From: Aphodosoma sp045631465
GTDB lineage: Bacteria > Bacteroidota > Bacteroidia > Bacteroidales > Paludibacteraceae
NCBI GenBank assembly: GCA_045631465.1
Contig: JAZQUV010000030.1
Span: 1-64,000 of the forward strand
Length of the DNA: 64,000 nucleotides
Reading direction: 5' to 3'
Part shown: positions 6,831-15,674 of the stretch, in pieces
Numbering within the stretch: the first letter of the stretch is position 1
Layout: every line of letters begins with the position of its first letter
Notes under the pieces: model-generated
What the model saw: the letters and a program-made list of their open reading frames with translations, nothing else
Told to the model about the DNA's origin: nothing
The model's database searches: none
Made by a program: the position numbers and the translations under genes

Positions 6831-7772
6831 ATGAAATTTTCGTTGTACAAAATATTCACCCTCATTATTGTGATAATTGCCTATATGGTAGTTATCTACA
6901 AACTCGCAACATACAACGAATATACCACCCTATTTGAGCAATTCGCATCAAATTTTACGACTAATTGGTACTTCCTTGTGGCATGCCTAATGCTCATGCC
7001 ATGCAATATGCTGGCAGAATCCATAAAATGGCAATGCGCGGTGTGGAGTATAGAAAAAATATCTTTCAAAAAAGCAATTATATCAACCCTTCGCGGACAA
7101 GTGGGTGGCATTGCAACACCTAATAAATTGGGAGATATTCCAACTCGCGCCTTATCGCTACAAGACAAAAATAAAGCTTCTGGAATTATCATGGGATTTG
7201 TTGCAGCATGGACGCTATCTGCAGTAATTATCGCCATCGGAGCATCAACTGCTACCAAATATCTATCAATCCACTACCCAGAAATGCTCAATGAAGATTT
7301 GCTAATCTTTGCAAACGAAAGTTGGATTGGACTAATAATTCTAACATTTTTGCCTATTTCGAGTAGAATAATCAATACAGAAAAGATAAAATCAACTAGA
7401 ATAAAAAACACCATTGAATCAATTGCCCAAACAAGATTCAGACAACTCTTTTCTTTTATTTTATTGTCTTTTCTGCGATATACAATATTCTGCACACAGC
7501 TATTCTTGATGTTCCGTTTCTTCAACATAAACATCTCTATATCTCAAGCTATTATATCAATACCAACGATATATCTCCTCTCTACAATAACCCCAACCAT
7601 AGTGGCATCCGAAGCTGCCACTCGTAGCAGTTATGCTGTCTTGATTCTCTCGCCTTTCTGCACTACTGCCCCAACCATAACCCTCGCCACCACCCTACTC
7701 TGGGCTATCAACTGTGGCATGCCTGCCTTGATAGGCTCTTTTCTATTCCGCAAGACTCGAAAATATTGTTAA
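6831..7772 (+). CDS. LPG-synthase-like multi-pass membrane protein (UPF0104)
   Basis: A 313-residue hydrophobic protein with about eight membrane segments. LAESIKWQCAVWSIEKISFKKA, followed by a Gly/Pro-containing GQVGGIATPNKLGDIPTRA, is the conserved core of the lysylphosphatidylglycerol synthase transmembrane (YbhN-type) family. It lacks the cytoplasmic aminoacyltransferase domain of MprF, so it is a stand-alone flippase-like protein whose lipid substrate is not known. It follows gtrA by 57 bp and may be co-transcribed with it. Confidence 0.8.
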   Translation: MKFSLYKIFTLIIVIIAYMVVIYKLATYNEYTTLFEQFASNFTTNWYFLVACLMLMPCNMLAESIKWQCAVWSIEKISFKKAIISTLRGQVGGIATPNKLGDIPTRALSLQDKNKASGIIMGFVAAWTLSAVIIAIGASTATKYLSIHYPEMLNEDLLIFANESWIGLIILTFLPISSRIINTEKIKSTRIKNTIESIAQTRFRQLFSFILLSFLRYTIFCTQLFLMFRFFNINISISQAIISIPTIYLLSTITPTIVASEAATRSSYAVLILSPFCTTAPTITLATTLLWAINCGMPALIGSFLFRKTRKYC

Positions 7773-7894
7773 AATTCATGCTTTGTCAAGTTTTTTTTAC
7801 TTAAAAGGAGTCTTATTTAATTAAAATTTCCACCTCAAAACTATTAAAATTCACCTAAATAGTATTTTTTGTGTTAATTTTTACAAATAAATGC

Positions 7895-7924
7895 TTTGTG
7901 TTAAAAAATAATGTTATATCTTTG
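7895..7924 (+). promoter_or_regulatory. Promoter of the histidine kinase gene
   Basis: TTTG (7895-7898) and TATCTTTG (7917-7924) are separated by 18 bp. This is a textbook Bacteroidetes primary sigma-factor promoter, with a start expected near 7931 and a leader of about 22 nt. Confidence 0.75.
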
Positions 7925-7952
7925 CACTGTTTTTTTTAACACACCCTGCGAA

Positions 7953-9476
7953 ATGAAGATTTTTAACAAAAAAAATTCTATTTGGATAATCATATTCTTA
8001 ATGGTAATGGCTTTCTCTTTGCTGATATCATTACAATTTGGTTATGTCATACGCACAAAAAATATAATCACTCGACAATATGCCGACGCCGTGCAACGCA
8101 GCCTCTATCGCACCGTGAAATCGGTAGAAGAAGCTGAGGTGTTGACCTATATCGACGAATCTTTCAAAAACGACACCCCCGAAGCTCGCAAAGCCAAAGA
8201 GGCTATAAAAAAAGCTCGTAGCGAAGATATCCAAAACATCATCGACCACCACATCGACTCTATCATAACAACAAACAACAACCTCCTAAACGCCAATCGC
8301 CCTAACACGTCGATATCGGCTGCTACTCAAAAATACAACGAAAAACAATACAAACGCTTCATCCAGGCCAAAAGTCTGATGGAAATCGTTACTGCCAAAC
8401 TGCTCAACGACTCTCACAATCGCGACATAACCACTCGCATCGACCCATACTATCTTCGCGACCAACTGACCTACAACCTCGAACAAAATGGCATCACAAG
8501 CGAATTCTATTTTGCTATAGCCGACAAAAATAGCAGAAATATACACCGATTCAACGAGAAAACTTTCGATATCACATCCGCCGATTGTTTCAAACAACAA
8601 CTATTCCCTTCCGACAAACACACCAACAACCCCTATTTTCTCTACATATTCTTTCCTAACAAACATAGCGAATTCATCCCGAATATCAAAATATTGTACC
8701 CCCCTTTCTTAGTCACTCTACTCTTGCTCATAATCTGCTGTTTCACTATCTGGTACATATTCCGACAACAACAACTTAACGAAATCAAAAACGACTTTAT
8801 CAACAACATGACGCACGAACTTAAAACCCCCGTAGCGTCGATATCGCTCGCTTCGCAAATGCTCAACGACCCAGCTGTCACCAAATCTCAGGCTATGCTC
8901 GAGCATATATCCAAAATCATCCGCGACGAAACCAAACGCCTATCTTTCCAAGTCGATAAAGTGCTGCAAATGTCGCTCTTCGAACAACAAAACATAAAAC
9001 TCGAGGTGCAAGAAAACAACATAAACGAAATCATACAGACAATAGCCGAAAACTATTCGCTCAAAATTCACTCCAAGGGAGGCAACCTCTACACCGAACT
9101 GCACGCATTCAATGCATTTGTCAACATCGACGAAATGCACTTTGCCAACATCATATACAACCTCCTCGACAACGCCACAAAATATTCGCGCGACAACGCC
9201 CCTATCATAATCACAATATCTACTTGGAACGAAAAAAATAGCCTATTCATCTCTATCGAAGACAATGGCATAGGCATCAAACGCGAATATCTCAAACACA
9301 TTTTCGACAAATTCTATCGCGTGCCTACTGGCAACCGTCACGACGTCAAAGGTTTCGGACTCGGACTACCATACGTCAAAAAAATCGTAAAACTACACAA
9401 TGGCTCAATAAAAGTAGAATCAGAACCTAACGTTGGCACAAAATTCGTAATTGAACTGAAAAACATCGAAATATAA
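7953..9476 (+). CDS. rprX: Sensor histidine kinase (RprX-like)
   Basis: A 507-residue kinase. One membrane segment near residues 8-30 and another near 247-270 (LLLLIICCFTIWYIF) enclose a periplasmic sensor region. HisKA follows with the phospho-accepting histidine H288 in NNMTHELKTPVAS, then the HATPase domain with NLLDNATKYS (about 403), DNGIGI and GFGLGLPYVKKI. The ATG at 7953 lies just after a strong promoter. The downstream response regulator closely resembles RprY of Bacteroides, so this is very probably its partner RprX. The signal sensed is not evident from the sequence. Confidence 0.9.
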   Translation: MKIFNKKNSIWIIIFLMVMAFSLLISLQFGYVIRTKNIITRQYADAVQRSLYRTVKSVEEAEVLTYIDESFKNDTPEARKAKEAIKKARSEDIQNIIDHHIDSIITTNNNLLNANRPNTSISAATQKYNEKQYKRFIQAKSLMEIVTAKLLNDSHNRDITTRIDPYYLRDQLTYNLEQNGITSEFYFAIADKNSRNIHRFNEKTFDITSADCFKQQLFPSDKHTNNPYFLYIFFPNKHSEFIPNIKILYPPFLVTLLLLIICCFTIWYIFRQQQLNEIKNDFINNMTHELKTPVASISLASQMLNDPAVTKSQAMLEHISKIIRDETKRLSFQVDKVLQMSLFEQQNIKLEVQENNINEIIQTIAENYSLKIHSKGGNLYTELHAFNAFVNIDEMHFANIIYNLLDNATKYSRDNAPIIITISTWNEKNSLFISIEDNGIGIKREYLKHIFDKFYRVPTGNRHDVKGFGLGLPYVKKIVKLHNGSIKVESEPNVGTKFVIELKNIEI

Positions 9477-9520
9477 ACCCAATTAGAGATTATTGATTAA
9501 AAAAACTTTTTTTTCTCTTT

Positions 9521-9550
9521 TAACCTATAACCTCTAACCTCTAACCTTTT
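9521..9550. repeat. CTCTAAC short-period repeat between rprX and rprY
   Basis: TAACCTATAACCTCTAACCT and one more unit stop eight bases before the rprY start codon, so the repeat lies in the translation initiation region. Confidence 0.85.
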
Positions 9551-9557
9551 GAAATAT

Positions 9558-10250
9558 ATGGAAAAAACAAGAATTCTCCTCTGCGAAGACGACGAAAACC
9601 TCGGCATGCTCCTTCGCGAATACCTCCAAGCTAAAGGCTACAACGTAACTCTCGCCCCTGACGGCGAAGCTGGTTTCCAACATTTTTCTAACGAAAAATT
9701 CGACCTCTGCATCCTCGACGTGATGATGCCTAAAAAAGATGGCTTCACTCTTGCTCAAGATATCCGAAAAGTAAACGGTGTCATACCTATCGTATTCCTC
9801 ACCGCTAAATCACTCAAAGAAGATGTCCTCGAAGGTTTCCGCATCGGTGCCGACGACTATATCACCAAACCTTTCTCGATGGAAGAAATGCTCCTCCGAA
9901 TCGAAGCTATCATGCGCCGTATCAGTGGCAAGAAAAACAAAAACGGAACCGAATACCAACTCGGATCTATGACTTTCGATACTCAAAAACAAACTCTATC
10001 TTCAAACAAAGGCGTAACTAAACTAACTACAAAAGAGTGCGAACTCCTCGCTCTTCTCGTTCAAAATGCCAACAGCATCCTCGAACGCAACTACGCCCTC
10101 AAAACTATCTGGGTGGAAGACAACTACTTCAACGCTCGTAGCATGGACGTATACATCACAAAACTACGCAAACTCCTAAAAGACGACCCTGAAGTAGAAA
10201 TCATAAATATCCATGGTAAAGGCTACAAACTCATCGTGCCTGAACAATAA
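9558..10250 (+). CDS. rprY: Response regulator, OmpR/PhoB type (RprY-like)
   Basis: A 230-residue regulator. The receiver domain shows CEDDENLG, the phosphorylation site D54 in LCILDVMMP, and FLTAKS with K104. The C-terminal winged-helix domain includes LTTKECELLALLVQNANSILER and YITKLRKLLKDDPEVEI. The sequence from the start to DVMMPKKDGFTLAQ is close to what I know of Bacteroides RprY. The ATG at 9558 is preferred over an in-frame TTG three codons upstream. It lies 81 bp after rprX and forms the likely two-gene operon with it, ending at a strong terminator. Confidence 0.93.
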   Translation: MEKTRILLCEDDENLGMLLREYLQAKGYNVTLAPDGEAGFQHFSNEKFDLCILDVMMPKKDGFTLAQDIRKVNGVIPIVFLTAKSLKEDVLEGFRIGADDYITKPFSMEEMLLRIEAIMRRISGKKNKNGTEYQLGSMTFDTQKQTLSSNKGVTKLTTKECELLALLVQNANSILERNYALKTIWVEDNYFNARSMDVYITKLRKLLKDDPEVEIINIHGKGYKLIVPEQ

Positions 10251-10276
10251 AATCATAACATGTCAAACTACATACA

Positions 10277-10312
10277 AGTGCGTCTAAAACAACCTTAGAC
10301 GCACTTTTTTAA
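10277..10312 (+). terminator. Terminator after rprY
   Basis: Stem AAGTGCGTCTAA / TTAGACGCACTT with a six-base loop, followed by six T. Confidence 0.9.
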
Positions 10313-10406
10313 TAAAAAAACACTACCCTTCTTGTACAAAATACAAGAATTTCGCTCTAAAACCAATATTTTTACTTTTTTACTTTTATATATCAAATTA
10401 ATTTCG

Positions 10407-10414
10407 TAAATTTG
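10407..10414 (+). promoter_or_regulatory. -7 box of pckA
   Basis: TAAATTTG followed by CAACG. The start would be near 10421, giving a leader of about 78 nt. No clear TTTG -33 element is seen. Confidence 0.55.
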
Positions 10415-10498
10415 CAACGTGAAAAACAAGTGCCCTTTGGCAAGGTTATTGCACTAAACAAAAAAAATATTAACTTTTAAATTGAACATAAACAAACT

Positions 10499-12100
10499 AT
10501 GGCAAATCTAGATTTATCTAAGTATGGTATCAATGGTGCGGTTGAAATCCTTCACAACCCATCTTATGATGTACTTTTCGCAGAAGAAACTAAACCAGGT
10601 CTCGAAGGCTTCGACAAAGGTCAAGTAACAGAACTTGGTGCTGTTAACGTTATGACAGGTGTTTACACTGGTCGTTCTCCTAAAGACAAATTCTTTGTAA
10701 TGGACGAAGTGAGCAAAAACACTGTGTGGTGGACTTCTGACGAATACAAAAACGACAACAAACCTGTTTCTCAAGACACTTGGAATGCTCTTAAAGACCT
10801 CGCTGTTAAAGAACTTTCAGGCAAAAAATTATATGTAGTTGATACTTTCTGTGGTGCTAACGCTAACTCTCGTCTCAAAGTACGTTTCATCATGGAAGTG
10901 GCATGGCAAGCTCACTTCGTGACTAACATGTTCATCCGCCCAACTGCTGAAGAACTCGCTAACTATGGCGAACCTGACTTCGTTGTATTCAACGCTTCTA
11001 AAGCTAAAGTTGAAAACTACAAAGAACTCGGTCTCAACTCTGAAACTGCTGTAGTATTCAACCTCACTAGCCGCGAACAAGTTATCATCAACACTTGGTA
11101 CGGTGGCGAAATGAAAAAAGGTATGTTCTCTATCATGAACTACCTCCTCCCTCTCCGTGGCATGGCTTCTATGCACTGCTCGGCTAACACTAACGAAAAA
11201 GGCGAAACTGCTATCTTCTTCGGTCTTTCTGGTACTGGTAAAACTACTCTCTCTACTGACCCTAAACGTCAACTCATCGGCGACGACGAACACGGTTGGG
11301 ACGACGAAGGTATCTTCAACTTCGAAGGTGGTTGCTACGCTAAAGTTATCAACCTCGACAAAGATAGCGAACCTGATATCTACAACGCTATCCGCCGCGA
11401 TGCTCTTCTCGAAAACGTTACTGTTGACGCTGAAGGCAAAATCGACTTCGCTGATAAGAGCGTAACTGAAAACACTCGCGTTTCTTACCCAATCCACCAC
11501 ATCAACAACATCCAACCAGGTTCTAAAGCTCCTGCTGCTAAGAAAGTTATCTTCCTTTCAGCTGACGCATTCGGTGTATTGCCTCCAGTATCTATCTTGT
11601 CACCAGAACAAACTCAATACTACTTCCTTTCTGGTTTCACTGCTAAATTAGCTGGTACTGAACGTGGTATCACTGAACCAACTCCTACATTCTCTGCTTG
11701 CTTCGGTGCTGCATTCCTTTCTCTCCACCCAACTAAATACGGTGAAGAACTCGTTAAGAAAATGCAAGCTTCTGGCGCAACTGCTTACCTCGTAAACACT
11801 GGCTGGAACGGTACTGGCAAACGTATCTCTATCAAAGATACTCGTGGTATCATCGACGCAATCCTCGACGGCTCTATCGACAAAGCTCCAACAAAAACTA
11901 TCCCTATGTTCGACTTCGTTGTGCCTACTGAATTGCCTAACGTAGACCCTAAAATCCTCGACCCACGCGACACTTACGAATGTGCTTGCCAATGGGAAGA
12001 AAAAGCAAAAGACCTCGCTGGCCGTTTCATCAAAAACTTCGAGAAATTCACTGGCAACGAAGCTGGTAAAGCTCTCGTGGCTGCTGGTCCAAAATTGTAA
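10499..12100 (+). CDS. pckA: Phosphoenolpyruvate carboxykinase (ATP)
   Basis: A 533-residue cytosolic enzyme that interconverts oxaloacetate and PEP with ATP/ADP; in anaerobic Bacteroidales it usually runs towards oxaloacetate in CO2-fixing fermentation to succinate. Motifs: TGRSPKDKF (substrate binding), the P-loop GLSGTGKTTLS (about residues 242-252), and the metal/nucleotide region LIGDDEHGWDDEGIFNFEGGCYAK. Full length for the ATP-type family. Codons are extremely biased to C- and T-ending forms such as CTC and AAC, typical of a highly expressed gene. It stands alone with its own terminator. Confidence 0.98.
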   Translation: MANLDLSKYGINGAVEILHNPSYDVLFAEETKPGLEGFDKGQVTELGAVNVMTGVYTGRSPKDKFFVMDEVSKNTVWWTSDEYKNDNKPVSQDTWNALKDLAVKELSGKKLYVVDTFCGANANSRLKVRFIMEVAWQAHFVTNMFIRPTAEELANYGEPDFVVFNASKAKVENYKELGLNSETAVVFNLTSREQVIINTWYGGEMKKGMFSIMNYLLPLRGMASMHCSANTNEKGETAIFFGLSGTGKTTLSTDPKRQLIGDDEHGWDDEGIFNFEGGCYAKVINLDKDSEPDIYNAIRRDALLENVTVDAEGKIDFADKSVTENTRVSYPIHHINNIQPGSKAPAAKKVIFLSADAFGVLPPVSILSPEQTQYYFLSGFTAKLAGTERGITEPTPTFSACFGAAFLSLHPTKYGEELVKKMQASGATAYLVNTGWNGTGKRISIKDTRGIIDAILDGSIDKAPTKTIPMFDFVVPTELPNVDPKILDPRDTYECACQWEEKAKDLAGRFIKNFEKFTGNEAGKALVAAGPKL

Positions 12101-12130
12101 TTAACAATTTCAAAAGCATAAAACACAAAA

Positions 12131-12167
12131 AATCTCTTATCACCTTTTCTGATAAGAGATTTTTTTA
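12131..12167 (+). terminator. Terminator after pckA
   Basis: Stem AATCTCTTATCA / TGATAAGAGATT followed by seven T. Confidence 0.92.
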
Positions 12168-12173
12168 GTATTC

Positions 12174-12205
12174 ATTGCCTAATTGACTATATTTTAGTAA
12201 CTTTG
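12174..12205 (+). promoter_or_regulatory. Promoter of the carbohydrate-binding protein gene
   Basis: ATTG (12174-12177) and TAACTTTG (12198-12205) at 20-bp spacing; the start codon follows at 12244. Confidence 0.6.
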
Positions 12206-12243
12206 CACAACAAATAAATATTACTAACATCACAAACAGATTT

Positions 12244-13863
12244 ATGAAAAAAATCTATCTCCTACTCTCTCTATTGCTCATCGCAATAACATCATTCGCC
12301 GCAGACTACTATGTGGCTGGCACATCATCGCTCTGTGGTAGCAACTGGAGCAACAACGACGCTGCCAACAAAATGACCCTCACCAATGGCGTATATGTCA
12401 AAACCTACCCTAACGTTCCTGCTGGATCTCACGAATTCAAAATCACAAACGGAACTTGGGACAACGCAAAAGGCGCATGGTGCGTAGATGCCTCAACAAG
12501 TACTCCAGGATATACTGGTTCCGACAACATAGCTTTCGTCTTAACTTCATCTACCACAATCACCATATCGTACAACGAATCAACCGACAAAATCACCCTC
12601 AAAGCCGAAGGTATCGACCGTTTTGGTGCATTTACCATATCATCATACACCCTTTGTGGCGACTTCCCTTGCTTCAACGGCGATTGGACTCCTGCCAACA
12701 CTGCAAACGATATGACCAAAGGCGACAATGGCATCTGGACCAAAACCTACGAAAATGTAACTCTTAACCCTCAAAAATATCAATACAAAGTTGCTGCCAA
12801 CCACAATTGGGGTCAAGGCGAATTCCCTACCCAAGGCAACAGCGAATACGAAATTACAGAGTTCGGATCATACAACCTCACTTTTACATACAACCCTTCG
12901 AAACCCGAACTTACTTGCATCGCAACCCTCGTAGGCGCAGCCGAAAAAGTTCTATATCCAACCAACACTGCTATCTATGTCACTATCCACTCTCAATGGC
13001 TCGCCGACAACCCTCGCTTTGCTGCCTACTTCTTCGGCTCTGGCGAAGAATGGAAAAATATGACTATTACCGAAAACAACATATACTCTGTTTTCGTTCC
13101 TGAAGGCGAATGGACTGGCATGATTATCTGCCGTATGAATCCCGAAACATCCGACAACACTTGGGACAACCTTTGGGGTGCTCAAACCAAAGACATCGCA
13201 TACGAAGAGGGCAAAAACCACTACATAATCAATAGCGAAGACCCTACTTGGGATGGCAACAAACCTGGTGGATATTGGACTACATATGGCGAAGACCCTG
13301 ACAATAACCCTGACGACAATCCTGGCGATAACCCTGGTAATAACGACGATACTAATATCGACCCTAATGCCGATAGCTACACTCTTTGTGGCGATTCTAT
13401 CCTCTTTGGTTCACACTGGAACGAAACCGACACAAACAACGACATGGTTAAAGGCGAAGATGGCATCTGGACTAAAGAATACACTGAGGTTGAACTCACT
13501 AAAGGCGCTTACGAATACAAAGTGATAGCCAACCACACTTGGGGCATAAACTCACAATACCCTACCGATGATACAAATATGACCCTCTACATCTCAAAAA
13601 ATGGAAAATACAATATCGCGTTCTCTTTCAATCCTACTACGCCCGAACTCAAAGCCATAGCAACTAGCACCGAACAACCTGTAGATGTAGATAATATCGT
13701 CAACGACAATCTGTATGTAAACAATGGTACCATCCACAGCGAAACCAATATCACTATCTACTCTATCACAGGCCAAAACGTAACAAACCTCAATGGCAAC
13801 CTCAAAAACGGAGTATATATCGTAAAATCTGCTAACACTACCACTAAAGTAGTGATTAAATAA
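12244..13863 (+). CDS. Secreted modular carbohydrate-binding-like protein, probable T9SS cargo
   Basis: A 539-residue protein with a signal peptide (residues 1-20, ending SFAA). Three related modules of about 90 residues start with (L)CG: near 28, 134 and 379. The latter two share LCGD, ANDM.KGDNGIWTK and Y.YKV.ANH.WG. A different module (about 237-340; NPRFAAYFFGSGEEWKNM) lies between the second and third. These look like starch-binding-type beta-sandwich modules. A repetitive Asp/Asn/Pro linker (349-376) precedes the third. The C-terminus (NDNLYVNNGTIHS to NGVYIVKSANTTTKVVIK) fits a type A sorting domain of the type IX secretion system. No catalytic domain is present, so it probably binds glycans at the surface or outside the cell. 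Confidence 0.75.
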   Translation: MKKIYLLLSLLLIAITSFAADYYVAGTSSLCGSNWSNNDAANKMTLTNGVYVKTYPNVPAGSHEFKITNGTWDNAKGAWCVDASTSTPGYTGSDNIAFVLTSSTTITISYNESTDKITLKAEGIDRFGAFTISSYTLCGDFPCFNGDWTPANTANDMTKGDNGIWTKTYENVTLNPQKYQYKVAANHNWGQGEFPTQGNSEYEITEFGSYNLTFTYNPSKPELTCIATLVGAAEKVLYPTNTAIYVTIHSQWLADNPRFAAYFFGSGEEWKNMTITENNIYSVFVPEGEWTGMIICRMNPETSDNTWDNLWGAQTKDIAYEEGKNHYIINSEDPTWDGNKPGGYWTTYGEDPDNNPDDNPGDNPGNNDDTNIDPNADSYTLCGDSILFGSHWNETDTNNDMVKGEDGIWTKEYTEVELTKGAYEYKVIANHTWGINSQYPTDDTNMTLYISKNGKYNIAFSFNPTTPELKAIATSTEQPVDVDNIVNDNLYVNNGTIHSETNITIYSITGQNVTNLNGNLKNGVYIVKSANTTTKVVIK

Positions 13864-13911
13864 TCAATCATAGCACTATAGTTTCCTATAGTCTCTATAA
13901 CCACTAATAAG

Positions 13912-13954
13912 AAAGAGGCTGTGTCAAAATTAAAATTTTGGCTCAGCCTCTTTT
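13912..13954. terminator. Hairpin terminator after the carbohydrate-binding protein gene
   Basis: AAAGAGGCTG pairs with CAGCCTCTTTT around TGTCAAAATTAAAATTTTGG. It directly abuts the long hairpin element C; in other Bacteroidales a similar terminator-like word commonly accompanies that element. Confidence 0.75.
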
Positions 13955-13958
13955 AGAT

Positions 13959-14073
13959 GTGTTAGAATGCCTAAAGTGCAAGGCGTTGAAATTTAAGCCG
14001 AAAGGAGTGTACTAAAGTACATGACTGAGGCTTAATATTGAAAACAACGCTGCAATTTGGGCGTTATGACACA
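13959..14073. repeat. Hairpin element C (about 115 bp, possible structured RNA)
   Basis: Nested inverted repeats: GTGTTAGAATGCC at the left end against GGGCGTTATGACAC at the right end, GCGTTG against CAACGC, AAGCC against GGCTT, and TGTACT against AGTACA around a two-base loop. Fully folded it makes one long interrupted hairpin. I recognise very similar sequences (CCGAAAGGAG.GTACTAAAGTAC.TGACTGAGG) as dispersed repeats in Bacteroidales genomes but know no function. It sits between convergent genes. Confidence 0.75.
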
Positions 14074-14101
14074 TCGTCTTTTTTATATCAATCTTCTAAT
14101 C

Positions 14102-15586
14102 TTAGAAATTTCTACGCAAGAATTGGATTGAACTTTCGATATGTGGATACATCACCTCGTCGTCTTGGATGAATGGCACCACTTTGCGATATTCTGCTAC
14201 CAATGCCTCGATTGCTGGCGATGATTTAGCAGGACGACGGAACTCTAATGCTTGTGCTGCGTTAAACAACTCAATAGCCAAAACGCGCTCTGTGTTCAAT
14301 GCCACACGGATAAGTTTTGTAGCCGCATTTGCACCCATCGATACGTGGTCTTCTTGCCCTTGACTTGATTCGATAGAGTCAACCGATGCTGGCATACACA
14401 ATCCTTTGCTTTGGCTCACGATAGATGCTGCTGTGTATTGTGGAATCATAAAACCTGAATTCAAACCTGGGTTAGCCACAAGGAAGTTAGGCAATCCGCG
14501 TTTGCCACCTATCAATTGTGTCACACGTTGACCAGAGATTGAGCCAAGTTCAGCAAGTGCGATTGCCAAGAAGTCCATTGTGATTGCCAATGGTTGTCCG
14601 TGGAAGTTACCTGCCGAGATTACCATATCTTTTTCTGGAATCACTGTTGGGTTGTCAGTTGCCGAGTTGATTTCTGTTTCAACAACCGAGCGCACATATG
14701 CGATAGCATCTTTCGATGCACCGTGCACTTGTGGCATACAACGGAATGAATATGGGTCTTGCACGTGTACTTTCGGACGACGAATCAATTCGCTACCTTC
14801 CATGATTTCACGGATGCGAGCTGCTGTTGTCAATTGTCCGTTATGTGGGCGCACAGCATGTACTTCGTGAGTAAATGGCTCGATACGACCATCGAATGCG
14901 TCGAGTGATACGCAACCTACCATATCTGCTGCTGCGCTCAATTCGTCGGCTTTAATCAATGCCCATGTTGCGTGAGCTGCCATGAATTGTGTACCGTTCA
15001 ACAATGCCAAACCTTCTTTTGATTTCAATGTGATAGGTTCCCAACCGAATTTAGCATTCACCTCTGCTGCTGGTTGTTTTTTGCCTTCGTAGTACACTTC
15101 GCCCAATCCGAGCAATGGCAACGACATATGTGCCAATGGAGCCAAGTCGCCCGATGCTCCGAGTGAACCTTGTTGATATACTGCTGGGAATACGCCTGCA
15201 TTATACATATCTACCAAGCGTTGAACTGTCACCAATTGCACGCCCGATACGCCATATTGCAATGATTGGATTTTCAAGAACACGATGAGGCGAACAATCT
15301 CTTGGTCAACTTCGTCGCCTGTGCCGCAAGAGTGGCTCATCACGAGGTTCTTTTGTAGTTGAGAGAGTTCGTCAGCACCTACGCTGATGTTACACAACGA
15401 ACCGAAACCTGTAGTCACACCATAGATAGGCTCTTTTTGTGTTTTCATTTTGTTGTCGAGATAGTCGCGACAAAGGTTGATACGGCGGATTGATTCATCC
15501 GAAAGTTTCAATTTATAATCTTCTCTAACGATGCGTTTTACGTCATCAATAGTGATTTTAGCAGGAGAAATTTCGTGGATTTTCAT
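14102..15586 (-). CDS. hutH: Histidine ammonia-lyase
   Basis: A 494-residue enzyme that converts L-histidine to urocanate and ammonia, the first step of histidine degradation. The Ala-Ser-Gly triplet that cyclises to the MIO prosthetic group is in GSLGASGDLAPLAHM (about residues 143-145). GVTTGFGSL and the conserved NFHGQPLA and SSQGQEDHVSMG stretches are present. The frame extends upstream to 15610, but MKIHEISPAKITIDD at 15586 matches the family start. It lies downstream of hutU on the same strand, 88 bp away, with short-period repeats filling the gap; they are likely co-transcribed. Confidence 0.97.
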   Translation of the reverse strand: MKIHEISPAKITIDDVKRIVREDYKLKLSDESIRRINLCRDYLDNKMKTQKEPIYGVTTGFGSLCNISVGADELSQLQKNLVMSHSCGTGDEVDQEIVRLIVFLKIQSLQYGVSGVQLVTVQRLVDMYNAGVFPAVYQQGSLGASGDLAPLAHMSLPLLGLGEVYYEGKKQPAAEVNAKFGWEPITLKSKEGLALLNGTQFMAAHATWALIKADELSAAADMVGCVSLDAFDGRIEPFTHEVHAVRPHNGQLTTAARIREIMEGSELIRRPKVHVQDPYSFRCMPQVHGASKDAIAYVRSVVETEINSATDNPTVIPEKDMVISAGNFHGQPLAITMDFLAIALAELGSISGQRVTQLIGGKRGLPNFLVANPGLNSGFMIPQYTAASIVSQSKGLCMPASVDSIESSQGQEDHVSMGANAATKLIRVALNTERVLAIELFNAAQALEFRRPAKSSPAIEALVAEYRKVVPFIQDDEVMYPHIESSIQFLRRNF

Positions 15587-15594
15587 AATATTTT

Positions 15595-15672
15595 TAGTAA
15601 TAAGTAACAAGTCGTAAGTAATAAGACTAAAACAAAAAATCTTTCGACTTTCTACTTACGACTTACTACTAA
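15595..15672. repeat. AAGTCGTAAGTAATAAG-type short-period repeats between hutU and hutH
   Basis: TAATAAGTAACAAGTCGTAA and, 30 bp further, the inverted words CTACTTACGACTTACTACT. The two halves are complementary, so the transcript could form a hairpin between the two hut genes. A related tract precedes ileS (30691-30730). Confidence 0.85.
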
Positions 15673-15674
15673 TT

